Both the position numbers and the translations under genes were made by a program. This document shows positions 16,621-23,396 of a stretch of DNA of 28,668 bases, piece by piece (within the stretch, counting starts at the first letter, position 1; each line of letters opens with the position of its first letter). The stretch covers positions 1-28,668 of the forward strand of contig CAZSMC010000055.1 in assembly GCA_964607755.1 (NCBI GenBank). The letters run 5' to 3'. Under the pieces are notes generated by a model. It had not been told where the DNA came from, ran no database searches, and was given only the letters and a program-made list of their open reading frames with translations. The stretch comes from CAZSMC01 sp964607755 (lineage in GTDB: Bacteria; Zhuqueibacterota; Zhuqueibacteria; Residuimicrobiales; Krinioviventaceae).

Positions 16621-18120
16621 ATGTCAGAAAAAGCTGTAAATCGACGTGAATTTTTGGCCGCGTCTGCGACAACTGCGGCAGCGTTTTCGATCGTTCCGCG
16701 GCACGTGCTTGGCGGTCCCACCTATGTATCGCCAAATGATCGAATCCATGCAGCCTGCATTGGAGTTGGATCGCAGGGCACCAGAGTCATGATGGATTTT
16801 TTGCGCTATGATGAAATGCAAATCGTCTCGGTCTGCGATGTAAATCGCGGCAGCGATGTATACATCGAATGGGGGAAAAATGAACTTCGGGACAAAGTAA
16901 GAAACCTGATTGATGATCCAACCTGGGGCAGTTATGCTGATGGCGCAATTTGTGGCCGATTGCCGGCTCAGGAGGTTGTCAATAAATATTACGCCAAAAA
17001 ATCCGGCAAGACCGATTATAACGTCTGCAGCGAATTCACCGATTATCGCGAGTTGCTGGAACAGGAGGATATCGATGCGTTGATTGTTGGCACCACGGAT
17101 CATCATCACGCACTTGTGTCGATCGCTGCCATGAAAAAGGGCAAACACGTCTTTTGTCAGAAACCCATGACCCGTACAGTCCACGAAGCACGCGAGATGG
17201 CAAAAGTTGCCCGTGAAACCGGCGTGGCAACACAGGTTGCTACGGGTAACTCCGCATCGGAAGATATCCGGGTGCTTACGGAGATGGTTATGGATGGCGC
17301 TATCGGAAATGTGCGTGAGGTGCACAACTGGTCTGCCAGGCCTTTCTGGCCCCAGGGCTTTGCCAAACTCTCTGGCAGCTATGACATTCCCGATTATCTG
17401 GATTGGGACCTGTGGATCGGTCCATCTCCCATGCATCCGTATCACCCCGCCTATCAACCGTTTGTCTGGCGCGCCTTTTTTGATTTTGGCGCCGGCGCTA
17501 TCGGGGATATGGGCTGCTATAGTTTTGACACCATGTTCCGGGTTTTGGATTTGCAGTATCCCACAACCGCCGAAGTCACTGGCAGCATCGAGTATAAAAC
17601 CCAAGGCAGTACCGCTTTTCCGGTGGAGAATAATTTTACTTATCCGCGTGCATCACGCATGCATTTTGAATTTCCAGCCCGAAACGGCAACAAGCCGGTT
17701 GATATTTACTGGTACGATGGCGGCATCAAGCCGAACCGTCCCGAAGAGCTGGACAAAGATCAGGACATGCCCAGAGAAGGCATGCTGCTTGTTGGCGATC
17801 AGGGCAAGATTATAGCCGGATTCAACGGCAGCAATCCGCGGCTTGTTCCGAAATCGAAAATGGACGCTTACGACATGCCGCCGAAAACATTGCCTCGATC
17901 TATCGGTCATTACGAAGAATGGATTCAGGCGTGTAAAGGCGAGGGTACGCCGGCTGCCAATTTCGAGTTTGCCGGACTGGTAACGGAAACCATTCTTTTA
18001 GGCAACGTGGCCTATCGTGCCGGAGAGAAACTCCGGTGGGACGGTCCCAATTTCAAAGCAACCAATGCCGATGTCAGCAAGTTGGTTGCCCCGCCATATC
18101 GTGAGGGATGGAGCTTATAA
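16621..18120 (+). CDS. Tat-exported Gfo/Idh/MocA-family oxidoreductase (paralogue 2)
   Basis: A 499-residue paralogue of the gene at 12845-14200. AGGAAAGGAG at 16605-16614 fixes the ATG at 16621. The twin-arginine signal has NRREFLA at residues 7-13. The Rossmann motif is CIGVGSQGTR at 47-56. In place of EKP it has CQKP (179-182; lysine K181 kept, Glu replaced by Gln), and GDMGCYSFD replaces GDMGCHIFD (Y300 for His). An insert of roughly 40 residues follows the first strand (about 76-135). The C terminus YREGWSL matches paralogue 1. It is probably cotranscribed with the CotH gene and is ended by a strong terminator. Confidence 0.9.
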   Translation: MSEKAVNRREFLAASATTAAAFSIVPRHVLGGPTYVSPNDRIHAACIGVGSQGTRVMMDFLRYDEMQIVSVCDVNRGSDVYIEWGKNELRDKVRNLIDDPTWGSYADGAICGRLPAQEVVNKYYAKKSGKTDYNVCSEFTDYRELLEQEDIDALIVGTTDHHHALVSIAAMKKGKHVFCQKPMTRTVHEAREMAKVARETGVATQVATGNSASEDIRVLTEMVMDGAIGNVREVHNWSARPFWPQGFAKLSGSYDIPDYLDWDLWIGPSPMHPYHPAYQPFVWRAFFDFGAGAIGDMGCYSFDTMFRVLDLQYPTTAEVTGSIEYKTQGSTAFPVENNFTYPRASRMHFEFPARNGNKPVDIYWYDGGIKPNRPEELDKDQDMPREGMLLVGDQGKIIAGFNGSNPRLVPKSKMDAYDMPPKTLPRSIGHYEEWIQACKGEGTPAANFEFAGLVTETILLGNVAYRAGEKLRWDGPNFKATNADVSKLVAPPYREGWSL

Positions 18121-18131
18121 ATTGAAAACGG

Positions 18132-18163
18132 ATGCTCCCGTTTTTTTCAGCGGGAGCATTTTA
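18132..18163 (+). terminator. Rho-independent terminator
   Basis: A perfect 9-bp stem ATGCTCCCG / CGGGAGCAT with a 10-base loop, followed by TTTT. It lies 11 bases after the stop of the Gfo/Idh/MocA gene and ends the CotH-oxidoreductase unit. Confidence 0.9.
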
Positions 18164-18186
18164 CACATTAAATGTCAAAGGGATCT

Positions 18187-18750
18187 ATGCCAAAACAAAC
18201 CTCTGCTTTTTTCGAACTCGTTCAGAATCGCCAAAGCGTGCGCCGGTTTACTGAAGCAACTGTGGAACGCGAAAAACTCATACAATGTGTCAAAGCCGCT
18301 CATCTAGCACCGTCAGCGGAAAACAGTCAGCCCTGGCGATACATCATTGTTGACGACAACGAACTAAAACAAACTTTGGCAAGGAAGGCATTTTCCGGCG
18401 TGTTCCGTGCCACTCGCTGGGCGCGAAACGCGCCTGTGCTTGTCGTGCTCTGCGCCAAACTAGATCTGGTTGCCAACCGGATTGGCAAGCAATTTTCCGG
18501 TATTCCCTATTATCTCCTTGATATGGGCATCAGCGGCGAGCATTTTGTTTTGCAAGCCCAGGAATTAGGTCTGGGCACCTGCTGGATCGGCTGGTTCAGC
18601 TCACGCGGCGCAAAACGGGCACTCAATCTTCCCCGCTCATGGCGCCCTGTATCCATGCTGGCTGTCGGTTATTCCGCGCATCAACGTATTCGTCAAAAGA
18701 AGCGCAGGGAGATTGAGGAGGTTTATGGGTTTAATAGGGTGCCGGTGTGA
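18187..18750 (+). CDS. Nitroreductase-family protein (FMN-dependent)
   Basis: A 187-residue nitroreductase-fold protein. The N-terminal NRQSVRRFTEATVEREKL and LAPSAENSQPWRYIIVDD segments carry the arginines, serines and asparagine that usually contact FMN. The middle GEHFVLQAQELGLGTCWIGWF is the dimer/FMN-binding stretch. It would reduce nitro, quinone or other acceptors with NAD(P)H in the cytoplasm; the physiological substrate is unknown. The ATG at 18187 follows AAGGGA only 3 bases away; an ATG at 18172 is an alternative with no ribosome site. It is separated from the preceding unit by a terminator. Confidence 0.87.
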   Translation: MPKQTSAFFELVQNRQSVRRFTEATVEREKLIQCVKAAHLAPSAENSQPWRYIIVDDNELKQTLARKAFSGVFRATRWARNAPVLVVLCAKLDLVANRIGKQFSGIPYYLLDMGISGEHFVLQAQELGLGTCWIGWFSSRGAKRALNLPRSWRPVSMLAVGYSAHQRIRQKKRREIEEVYGFNRVPV

Positions 18751-18905
18751 ATAATTTTTGTTGCATTTCAATATAGCTTTTCATATTATTTCCAGATTGG
18801 ACAAGTTTGTGATAAAAATATAGTTATGTAAAAGTTTATGCCATTTTATGAAAACTAATTTGTTTTTACAAAATTAGCAAATTTTATTATAAAGGAAATC
18901 TAATA

Positions 18906-19133
18906 TTGATAGTAAAATTCTCTCGACATGCAAAACGAAGAGCTAAGCTTTATAATATATCAGAATCGGAAATCGAGGAAATGTTAATAGATTTGAAACT
19001 AAAAAATGGTGTACATGAGTTAACAAAAGATTTCAAAGGATTTGAATATCCGATTAAAATGGTTGTTTCAGTCGAAGATGATTCTATGACTGTAGTTACA
19101 AATTATCCTTTAAAGAAAGGAAGGAAAAAATGA
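18906..19133 (+). CDS. DUF4258-family protein, putative toxin of a two-gene module
   Basis: A 75-residue basic protein (FSRHAKRRAKLYNISESEIEEML..., then MVVSVEDDSMTVVTNYPLKKGRKK) with the small alpha-beta layout of DUF4258, a family related to the RelE/ParE barrel and often paired with DUF2283. The start is TTG at 18906 with AAAGGAAA about 8 bases upstream; no ATG is in frame nearby. It overlaps the next gene by 4 bases, so the two are coupled. Toxicity is inferred from family and layout only. Base use is AT-rich compared with neighbours. Confidence 0.75.
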   Translation: MIVKFSRHAKRRAKLYNISESEIEEMLIDLKLKNGVHELTKDFKGFEYPIKMVVSVEDDSMTVVTNYPLKKGRKK

Positions 19134-19357
19134 AAGTTTATTATGATGAAGAAATAGATGCTTTGTATCTCCAATTCGGAGAAGAAAAACCCGATGGTGC
19201 AATTGAAATCGACGAAGGCATTAATATAGATACTACAATTAACGGTAGGCTCACCGGAGTCGAAATACTCAAAGCATCAAAAAAAATCGATATCGATACT
19301 ATTATGTCCTATTCCCTCGAATTGGATCAAGGTTTACTCAAGAAAAAAATTGCTTGA
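19130..19357 (+). CDS. DUF2283-family protein, partner of DUF4258
   Basis: A 75-residue protein with the DUF2283 pattern: YYDEEIDALYLQFGE at the start, a central EIDEGINIDTT, and LTGVEILKASKK. These proteins are commonly encoded with DUF4258 as a toxin-antitoxin-like pair, and this would be the antitoxin. It has a good ribosome site (AAAGGAAGG upstream of the ATG). It differs from most TA modules in that the candidate antitoxin is downstream. Confidence 0.85.
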   Translation: MKVYYDEEIDALYLQFGEEKPDGAIEIDEGINIDTTINGRLTGVEILKASKKIDIDTIMSYSLELDQGLLKKKIA

Positions 19358-19479
19358 ACAAATGCTTGGTTTTGATTCATGTTGTTCACATTAGGATTTC
19401 TAAAGTCTTTAGAGCGAGGTAACAAAAATCTTGAATATTAATAAATTGAACACCGTTGGAATTAATACTTCTTTTAACA

Positions 19480-19545
19480 GATAACTTAAAATCTGTTCAC
19501 ATCAAACAAAATCCGTTTCATCCGCGTTCCCATTTCTTTATTGTT
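19480..19545. repeat. Half-element related to the GGGAACACTGAT repeat
   Basis: This stretch holds AACAGAT and ATCTGTTCA words, then AAATCCGTTTCATCCGCG and TTCCCA. Read on the minus strand it runs GGGAACGCGGATGAAACGG...GAACAGATTTTAAGTT, which parallels the left arm at 10656-10700. It lies in the 220-base gap before sfsA, which has no other visible feature. Confidence 0.45.
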
Positions 19546-19577
19546 ACCACTCGCAAGATTCTAAAAAGGAATCACCA

Positions 19578-20282
19578 ATGATTCTACCTCCCCTGATCAA
19601 AGGCACCCTGCTCAAACGGTACAAAAGATTTCTCAGTGATGTGCGACTGGACACCGGCACAGTGGTCACAGCGTTCACGCCAAACACCGGCAGCATGATG
19701 GGCTGCAGCGATCCGGAAAGTCCGGTGCGGCTGTCTTTTCACGATAATCCCAATCGCACATATCCTCACACACTCGAGCTTGTGTATGCCAATAACACCT
19801 GGGTTGGCGTTAATACGAATTATCCCAATCTACTTGTGCGCGAAGCTATCGAACAGGATGTGATCCCGGAATTGCGCGGTTATGACACCATCCGCCCCGA
19901 AGTCCGGTATGGCGTAAACAGCCGCATCGATTTGCTGTTGAGTCGGACCGAGGAGAAATGTTACGTTGAAGTGAAAAACGTCACGCTTGTGCGCAACGGA
20001 GTGGCTGCTTTTCCGGATGCGGTCACGGCACGCGGTGCCAGGCACCTGCGGGAGCTTGTGGCAGAAGTCGAAAAAGGCAATCGGGGTGTTATGTTTTATC
20101 TCGTTCAACGCGGAGACGGGACTGTTTTTCGTCCGGCTGAAGATATTGATCCGTTTTATGTCAGGACCCTGTGTCACGCTTTAGGCAAGGGCGTTGAAAT
20201 GCTGGCGTATCAGGCACGTGTCAATGAAAAGGAAATAGCCGTACGGAGAAAACTGCCGATCGAGATTGATTTCAACGCTTAG
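19578..20282 (+). CDS. sfsA: SfsA-family DNA/RNA nuclease (sugar fermentation stimulation protein)
   Basis: A 234-residue protein of normal SfsA length. The N-terminal OB-like part (IKGTLLKRYKRFLSDV... and AFTPNTGSMMGC at 32-43) is followed by the PD-(D/E)xK nuclease core with RIDLLL (D118) and CYVEVKNVTL (E131, K133). ARGARHLREL at 151-160 is the family's T-RG-KHL-EL block. SfsA binds DNA and in E. coli has been linked to maltose gene expression and nuclease activity. AAAGGAA upstream supports the ATG. It seems to stand alone. Confidence 0.93.
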   Translation: MILPPLIKGTLLKRYKRFLSDVRLDTGTVVTAFTPNTGSMMGCSDPESPVRLSFHDNPNRTYPHTLELVYANNTWVGVNTNYPNLLVREAIEQDVIPELRGYDTIRPEVRYGVNSRIDLLLSRTEEKCYVEVKNVTLVRNGVAAFPDAVTARGARHLRELVAEVEKGNRGVMFYLVQRGDGTVFRPAEDIDPFYVRTLCHALGKGVEMLAYQARVNEKEIAVRRKLPIEIDFNA

Positions 20283-20342
20283 AATTTCTACATTGTTCTA
20301 AACCTGTCAAAAATAATTCATCTCAAAAGAGGGAGTTTGAAA

Positions 20343-21065
20343 ATGAAGACGTTGGTATATGTTGTTGCTATCATTTTATCAACCACTCTTGTTTCTGCTA
20401 AAACCACAGTTCAACAATACGATGTTTATGAACTTTCCTTCACTGGACCGGCATTTCAGACTGCAAACACGCCGACTCGTGATATTGAGCTAGTCACTGT
20501 CTGGCAGCATGTCAGTGGCCAGCGTTTTAAAATCTGGGGATTTTACGATGGCGACGGCTGGAGCGAAACCGATGTCATCGAGGCGATGCTGGGTGCCTTT
20601 TTGGGCGGCGGCTATGCAACGACCGGTTACAAACATCCCAAAACAAAACAGGGCCATTATTTTGCCGGCGATTTCAGTGCGGACGAGCATACCGCTGCTG
20701 TCAATTTAAAATTGTTTCGGGACGTCATCGATGCCAATATTTCATTCTGGAATATGGAACCGGTTTTTGTATCGAGCACAGGTGCCACGCACACATCGCG
20801 ATTCAGCCACATTGCCGGAACGTTTCGGGCCATGCAGTGGCCGGGACACGAATACGTGCTGGGCACGAACCAGCAAAAAGAAAACATCCGCGTCAATCTC
20901 CCGCAAGGTTCATGGACAATAACCCGGTACGATCTGATAAACCAAACGACAAAGGTGCTTGCCTCCCACGCCATCGATGATTTTACGTTTAATGCCCCGG
21001 ACTCGCGGGCGGTGTTGTTTCATGTAAAAAGAAATAGTAGCAAAGATGCGCAGATCGAGTTTTGA
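20343..21065 (+). CDS. Secreted DUF5060-type protein lacking its catalytic middle
   Basis: A 240-residue protein with a signal peptide (about 1-20). AGAGGGAG at 20328-20335 fixes the ATG at 20343. Residues ~23-72 (VQQYDVYELSFTGP...WGFYDGDG) match the start of DUF5060, the N-terminal domain of large DUF4038-type putative glycosidases. From about residue 73 (WSETDVIEAMLGAFLGGGYATTGYK onward) the text matches the C-terminal part of the same proteins, ending in a beta domain with NAPDSRAVLF. The ~250-300 residues of TIM barrel expected between them are absent and the frame is kept across nt ~20559. It is therefore either an internal deletion derivative or a natural short form, and unlikely to be a working hydrolase. 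Confidence 0.65.
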   Translation: MKTLVYVVAIILSTTLVSAKTTVQQYDVYELSFTGPAFQTANTPTRDIELVTVWQHVSGQRFKIWGFYDGDGWSETDVIEAMLGAFLGGGYATTGYKHPKTKQGHYFAGDFSADEHTAAVNLKLFRDVIDANISFWNMEPVFVSSTGATHTSRFSHIAGTFRAMQWPGHEYVLGTNQQKENIRVNLPQGSWTITRYDLINQTTKVLASHAIDDFTFNAPDSRAVLFHVKRNSSKDAQIEF

Positions 21066-21200
21066 AAAAGATTATCAAACGATTGGCGAGTTGTTCTATG
21101 GCGCTGACCGGTCAAGGTATAAATTGAAAAATCTAAATCTCGTGGAGCAATTTATTTTATCAAACAAATATATAAAATGGGAGAAAGCCCACGAATTTCA

Positions 21201-21310
21201 AAATTGATGGCCTCGATGTCAGCCGGCACACATAAACACCACCTGAAAATGGGATTGTTACCAACAAAAAATGACAACGAACAAAATAACAATAAACTCT
21301 GAAACGATAA
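21201..21310. repeat. 110-bp dispersed repeat, copy 1
   Basis: It matches 24828-24938 with 8 substitutions and one single-base indel, so about 92% identical by hand count. It starts with the words GATGGCCTCGATGTCAGCCGG and ends with CTCTGAAACGATAA. It has no long reading frame and no clear terminal inverted repeat. Confidence 0.9.
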
Positions 21311-21318
21311 ATATTCTC

Positions 21319-21342
21319 GTTCCGCCAGTCTTCTGGCGGAAC
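21319..21342. repeat. Perfect hairpin GTTCCGCCAG-TCTT-CTGGCGGAAC
   Basis: A 10-bp perfect stem with a 4-base loop, followed by ACGCTCCGCGTCC. Variants occur at 22695-22717, 22881-22904 and 23812-23835. Confidence 0.85.
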
Positions 21343-21487
21343 GCCGTTAGAACGCTCCGCGTCCGTATGGCTTTAGATGGGTAAAAAAGCCGCCCTGGAA
21401 GCCTGGCGTGAACGCCCGGGCTGAGAGATGAAAACATCCTGAAGGATGCTATGGTAAAGCTTTTGAGTTGCTGGGAGATTGTATCTC

Positions 21488-21597
21488 ATCTCGTCCCTGG
21501 CCTCGGACTGAGGGCGCCCAAGGCCCCTAAACCATGTTAGGATTATTCCGGTGATGCGTTGCAGCTCTCACAAGCTTGAAGATACTTGGTAAAAGAA
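21488..21597. repeat. ~110-bp two-hairpin element, copy A (degenerate)
   Basis: It starts ATCTCGTCCCTGGCCTCGG, has an imperfect first hairpin (21495-21514) and a weak second hairpin region (GTGATGCGTTGCAGCTCTCAC split over 21551-21571), and ends GATACTTGGT. Copies B and C share all these landmarks in the same order and spacing. The right end has lost the CGAGATG terminus. Confidence 0.7.
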
Positions 21598-21753
21598 AAA
21601 AGCTCCCGGGTAAAAAGCTACTCGGAAGCTATTCATATTTTTGCCACATGACGAGAAGAATCGCTTCTGTTTTCCACCAGAAACAGATAAAACAAGTACC
21701 GAGCCTGATTTCCTGTCGCAACACTCCTATCACTTTCCCTCTTCAAACTTGCA

Positions 21754-21863
21754 ATCTTGTCCCCAGCCTCGGGCTGGGACGTTCTATGCCCTCGAAATAC
21801 AGCAGGATTCACCTAATGATGCTTTGCATCTCTCACACGTTTAACGATACTTGGTGCGAGATG
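21754..21863. repeat. ~110-bp two-hairpin element, copy B
   Basis: Hairpin 1 is CCCCAGCC-TCG-GGCTGGGA at 21761-21779. Hairpin 2 is GATGC-TTT-GCATC at about 21819-21831. It ends GATACTTGGTGCGAGATG, whose terminal CGAGAT is an imperfect inverted match of the ATCTTG at its start. Confidence 0.8.
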
Positions 21864-22049
21864 TAATTGAACGATAATATTAAAGCAGTAAAAATAATTG
21901 GAAACAAAAACTATTATTTCCTATATTATTATTTGATTTTTATTAAGCAAATTTCTTAAAATATGAATAAACTATTTTTGGGTAATCAATTCATTTAGTA
22001 ATTGATTAGATTTATAGATATAAAATAATAACAATGGAGAGTTGGCTTG

Positions 22050-22253
22050 ATGGAAGCTTTAAAGAAAAAATATATTGTTGATGAAAATAACAACAAGGTA
22101 GCTGTTCAGTTAGACATCGATACTTTTCACAAAATAGAAGAGGTAATGGAAAATTATGCACTTTATAGCTTGATGAAAGAAAATGAAAACGACGAACTGT
22201 TTGATCATGATTCGGCAAAAGATTATTACGACAAATTGGAAAAGTCAAGTTGA
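22050..22253 (+). CDS. Antitoxin-like small protein of a RelE-type pair
   Basis: A 67-residue protein (VDENNNKVAVQLDIDTFHKIEEVMENYALYSLMKENE...) of the type found before RelE-family toxins. The first half could form the DNA-binding/dimer part and the acidic C-terminal tail (DELFDHDSAKDYYDKLEK) would wrap the toxin. GGAGAG lies about 9 bases before the ATG at 22050. Its stop overlaps the toxin's TTG start (TTGA). AT-rich base use sets it apart from the metabolic genes. Confidence 0.78.
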   Translation: MEALKKKYIVDENNNKVAVQLDIDTFHKIEEVMENYALYSLMKENENDELFDHDSAKDYYDKLEKSS

Positions 22254-22516
22254 AAATTGTTTATAGAAAACGATTCTTGAAGGAATTAGCAAAAATACCC
22301 GAAAAGTATCGAAAGCAAATAGAGGAATTTGTTTTTAATGACGCGACTAGAATAAATTCTATTGCAAAAGCAAAGAAAATAGAAAAAATGAAGAGTTATC
22401 CTGCATACTATAAAATTAGATTCGGCGATTATAGAGTTGGTTTAAAATATAAAGATGAAACGATTGTATTTGAAAGAGTTTTACATCGAAAAGATATTTA
22501 CAGATATTTTCCATAG
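22250..22516 (+). CDS. RelE/ParE-superfamily toxin
   Basis: An 88-residue protein with the RelE core: KIVYRKRFLKELAKIPEKYRKQIEEF in the N-terminal helices, then YYKIRFGDYRVGLKYKDETIVFERVLHRKDIYRYFP. The arginines R55-R61 region and the HRKDIYRYFP C terminus are typical of ribosome-dependent mRNA interferases. The start is TTG at 22250, translationally coupled to the antitoxin. It looks intact. Confidence 0.87.
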   Translation: MKIVYRKRFLKELAKIPEKYRKQIEEFVFNDATRINSIAKAKKIEKMKSYPAYYKIRFGDYRVGLKYKDETIVFERVLHRKDIYRYFP

Positions 22517-22534
22517 ATACTGGATTACTCCTGC

Positions 22535-22645
22535 GTCTCGTCCCCAGCCTCGGGCTGGGGATGCCTAATTTCATTGAAAACCGGTAGGAAATCGTCGGTG
22601 ATACTCTGCATCACTCGTATGTTTGCTGATACCTGGTACGAGATG
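22535..22645. repeat. ~110-bp two-hairpin element, copy C
   Basis: Hairpin 1 is the perfect CCCCAGCC-TCG-GGCTGGGG (22542-22560). Hairpin 2 is GTGAT-ACTCTGC-ATCAC, differing in sequence from copy B but still pairing. The ends are GTCTCGT and ACGAGATG, an inverted match of about 6 bases. It lies directly after the RelE stop codon. Confidence 0.8.
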
Positions 22646-22792
22646 AGCCCTCTAAACACGCAAAAGCGCGCGAAAAGGAAAGTAAAATATTATCGTTGTG
22701 CCAGTCTTCTGGCGGAATACCGATCGGATGCATTGCATCTTTTTGGTGGATGATACAGCGCGTCATGTAAGCGTTTCGCGGAGTCAAGCTGC

Positions 22793-22846
22793 GGGCTAAA
22801 GCCCCTGAAAAAGTAAGCGATCTGAACCACGCGCTAAAGCGCGTGG
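22793..22846. repeat. Two TAAA-loop hairpins
   Basis: GGGC-TAAA-GCCC (22793-22804) and CCACGCGC-TAAA-GCGCGTGG (22827-22846). Both have perfect stems and the same TAAA loop as the hairpins near fabI, more than 21 kb away, with unrelated outer stem sequence. Confidence 0.8.
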
Positions 22847-23084
22847 CAATGAAGCGCGCCGGGCAATGAATGGTTTGCTCGTTCCGCCAGTCATCTGTCG
22901 AAACGCACTTTAGGTGCTCTACGTCTATTTAGCCTGGGGCACAGAACGTCAGTCTGTTTTTCCCGCAGAGATTGAGTAAAATAAATTAGCCAATTCTTAT
23001 TTAGTTAAGAAACAAAAGCCATTTATACACGATAAAGAATAATCTTGCCAACACTGCGGGAAACCCGTATATTTATTCATAGAA

Positions 23085-23323
23085 ATGGTCTTTATAGAAA
23101 CGCCTGAATTTGTCACTAAATTTGATAAAATAGCTTCTGATGTGGAATGCAAGAGCTACAGAAGGAATTATACAATAATCCTTTCAAGGGAGATATTATC
23201 GAGGGTACTGGTGGTGCACGTAAGATTAGGATGAAGATTGCCGGGAAAGGCAAGCGTGGCGGTGCTCGTGTGATCTATTATTATGTTGATTTACAGGGTG
23301 AAATATGGTTTTTGGACATTTAG
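23085..23323 (+). pseudogene. Frameshifted RelE/HigB-type toxin
   Basis: An ATG at 23085 opens MVFIETPEFVTKFDKIASDVE, which then leaves the family. From 23147 another frame continues as MQELQKELYNNPFKGD...GGARKIRMKIAGKGKRGGARVIYYYVDLQGEIWFLDI and stops at 23321-23323. Joined, they form a typical HigB/RelE toxin lacking its last residues. The break lies near 23140-23147 and is consistent with a small indel; the normal C-terminal helix is also lost. The following XRE gene is broken too, which supports decay of the whole module. Confidence 0.7.
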
Positions 23324-23396
23324 ATGAAATCAACTCGAACTGATATTTTAAATTACCAGAAAAAGAAATTATATCATTTCATATAGGAGATAATTC

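Larger units (their letters stand above)
21066..22049. other. Repeat-rich gene-free interval
   Basis: No supported gene in about 980 bases. It contains a 110-bp repeat (21201-21310), a perfect GTTCCGCCAG hairpin (21319-21342), and two copies of a two-hairpin element (21488-21597, 21754-21863). It ends in an AT-rich region that must hold the promoter of the TA pair at 22050. Short frames in it are built from these repeats. Confidence 0.65.
22517..23084. other. Repeat-rich gene-free interval
   Basis: No supported gene. It holds copy C of the two-hairpin element, two GTTCCGCCAG-type hairpins (22695-22717 degenerate, 22881-22904 half-degenerate), a free-standing GATGC-ATT-GCATC hairpin (22727-22739), and two TAAA-loop hairpins (22793-22846). 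AT-rich sequence before the decayed toxin gene closes it. Confidence 0.6.

Noticed and set aside
16624..17604. 326-codon minus-strand frame
   Set aside because: Antisense shadow of the Gfo/Idh/MocA gene.
17207..17815. 202-codon plus-strand frame
   Set aside because: It lies wholly inside the Gfo/Idh/MocA gene in another frame and shows no family features.
21576..21866. 96-codon frame and a nested 67-codon frame
   Set aside because: Both are built from copy B of the two-hairpin repeat and flanking repeat sequence.
21488..22645. CRISPR array
   Set aside because: Only three copies at irregular distances (about 160 and 670 bases between them), diverged and about 110 bp long; no cas genes nearby.
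22929..23080. Possible tRNA or small RNA between the hairpins and the decayed toxin
   Set aside because: No cloverleaf or T-loop consensus could be found.
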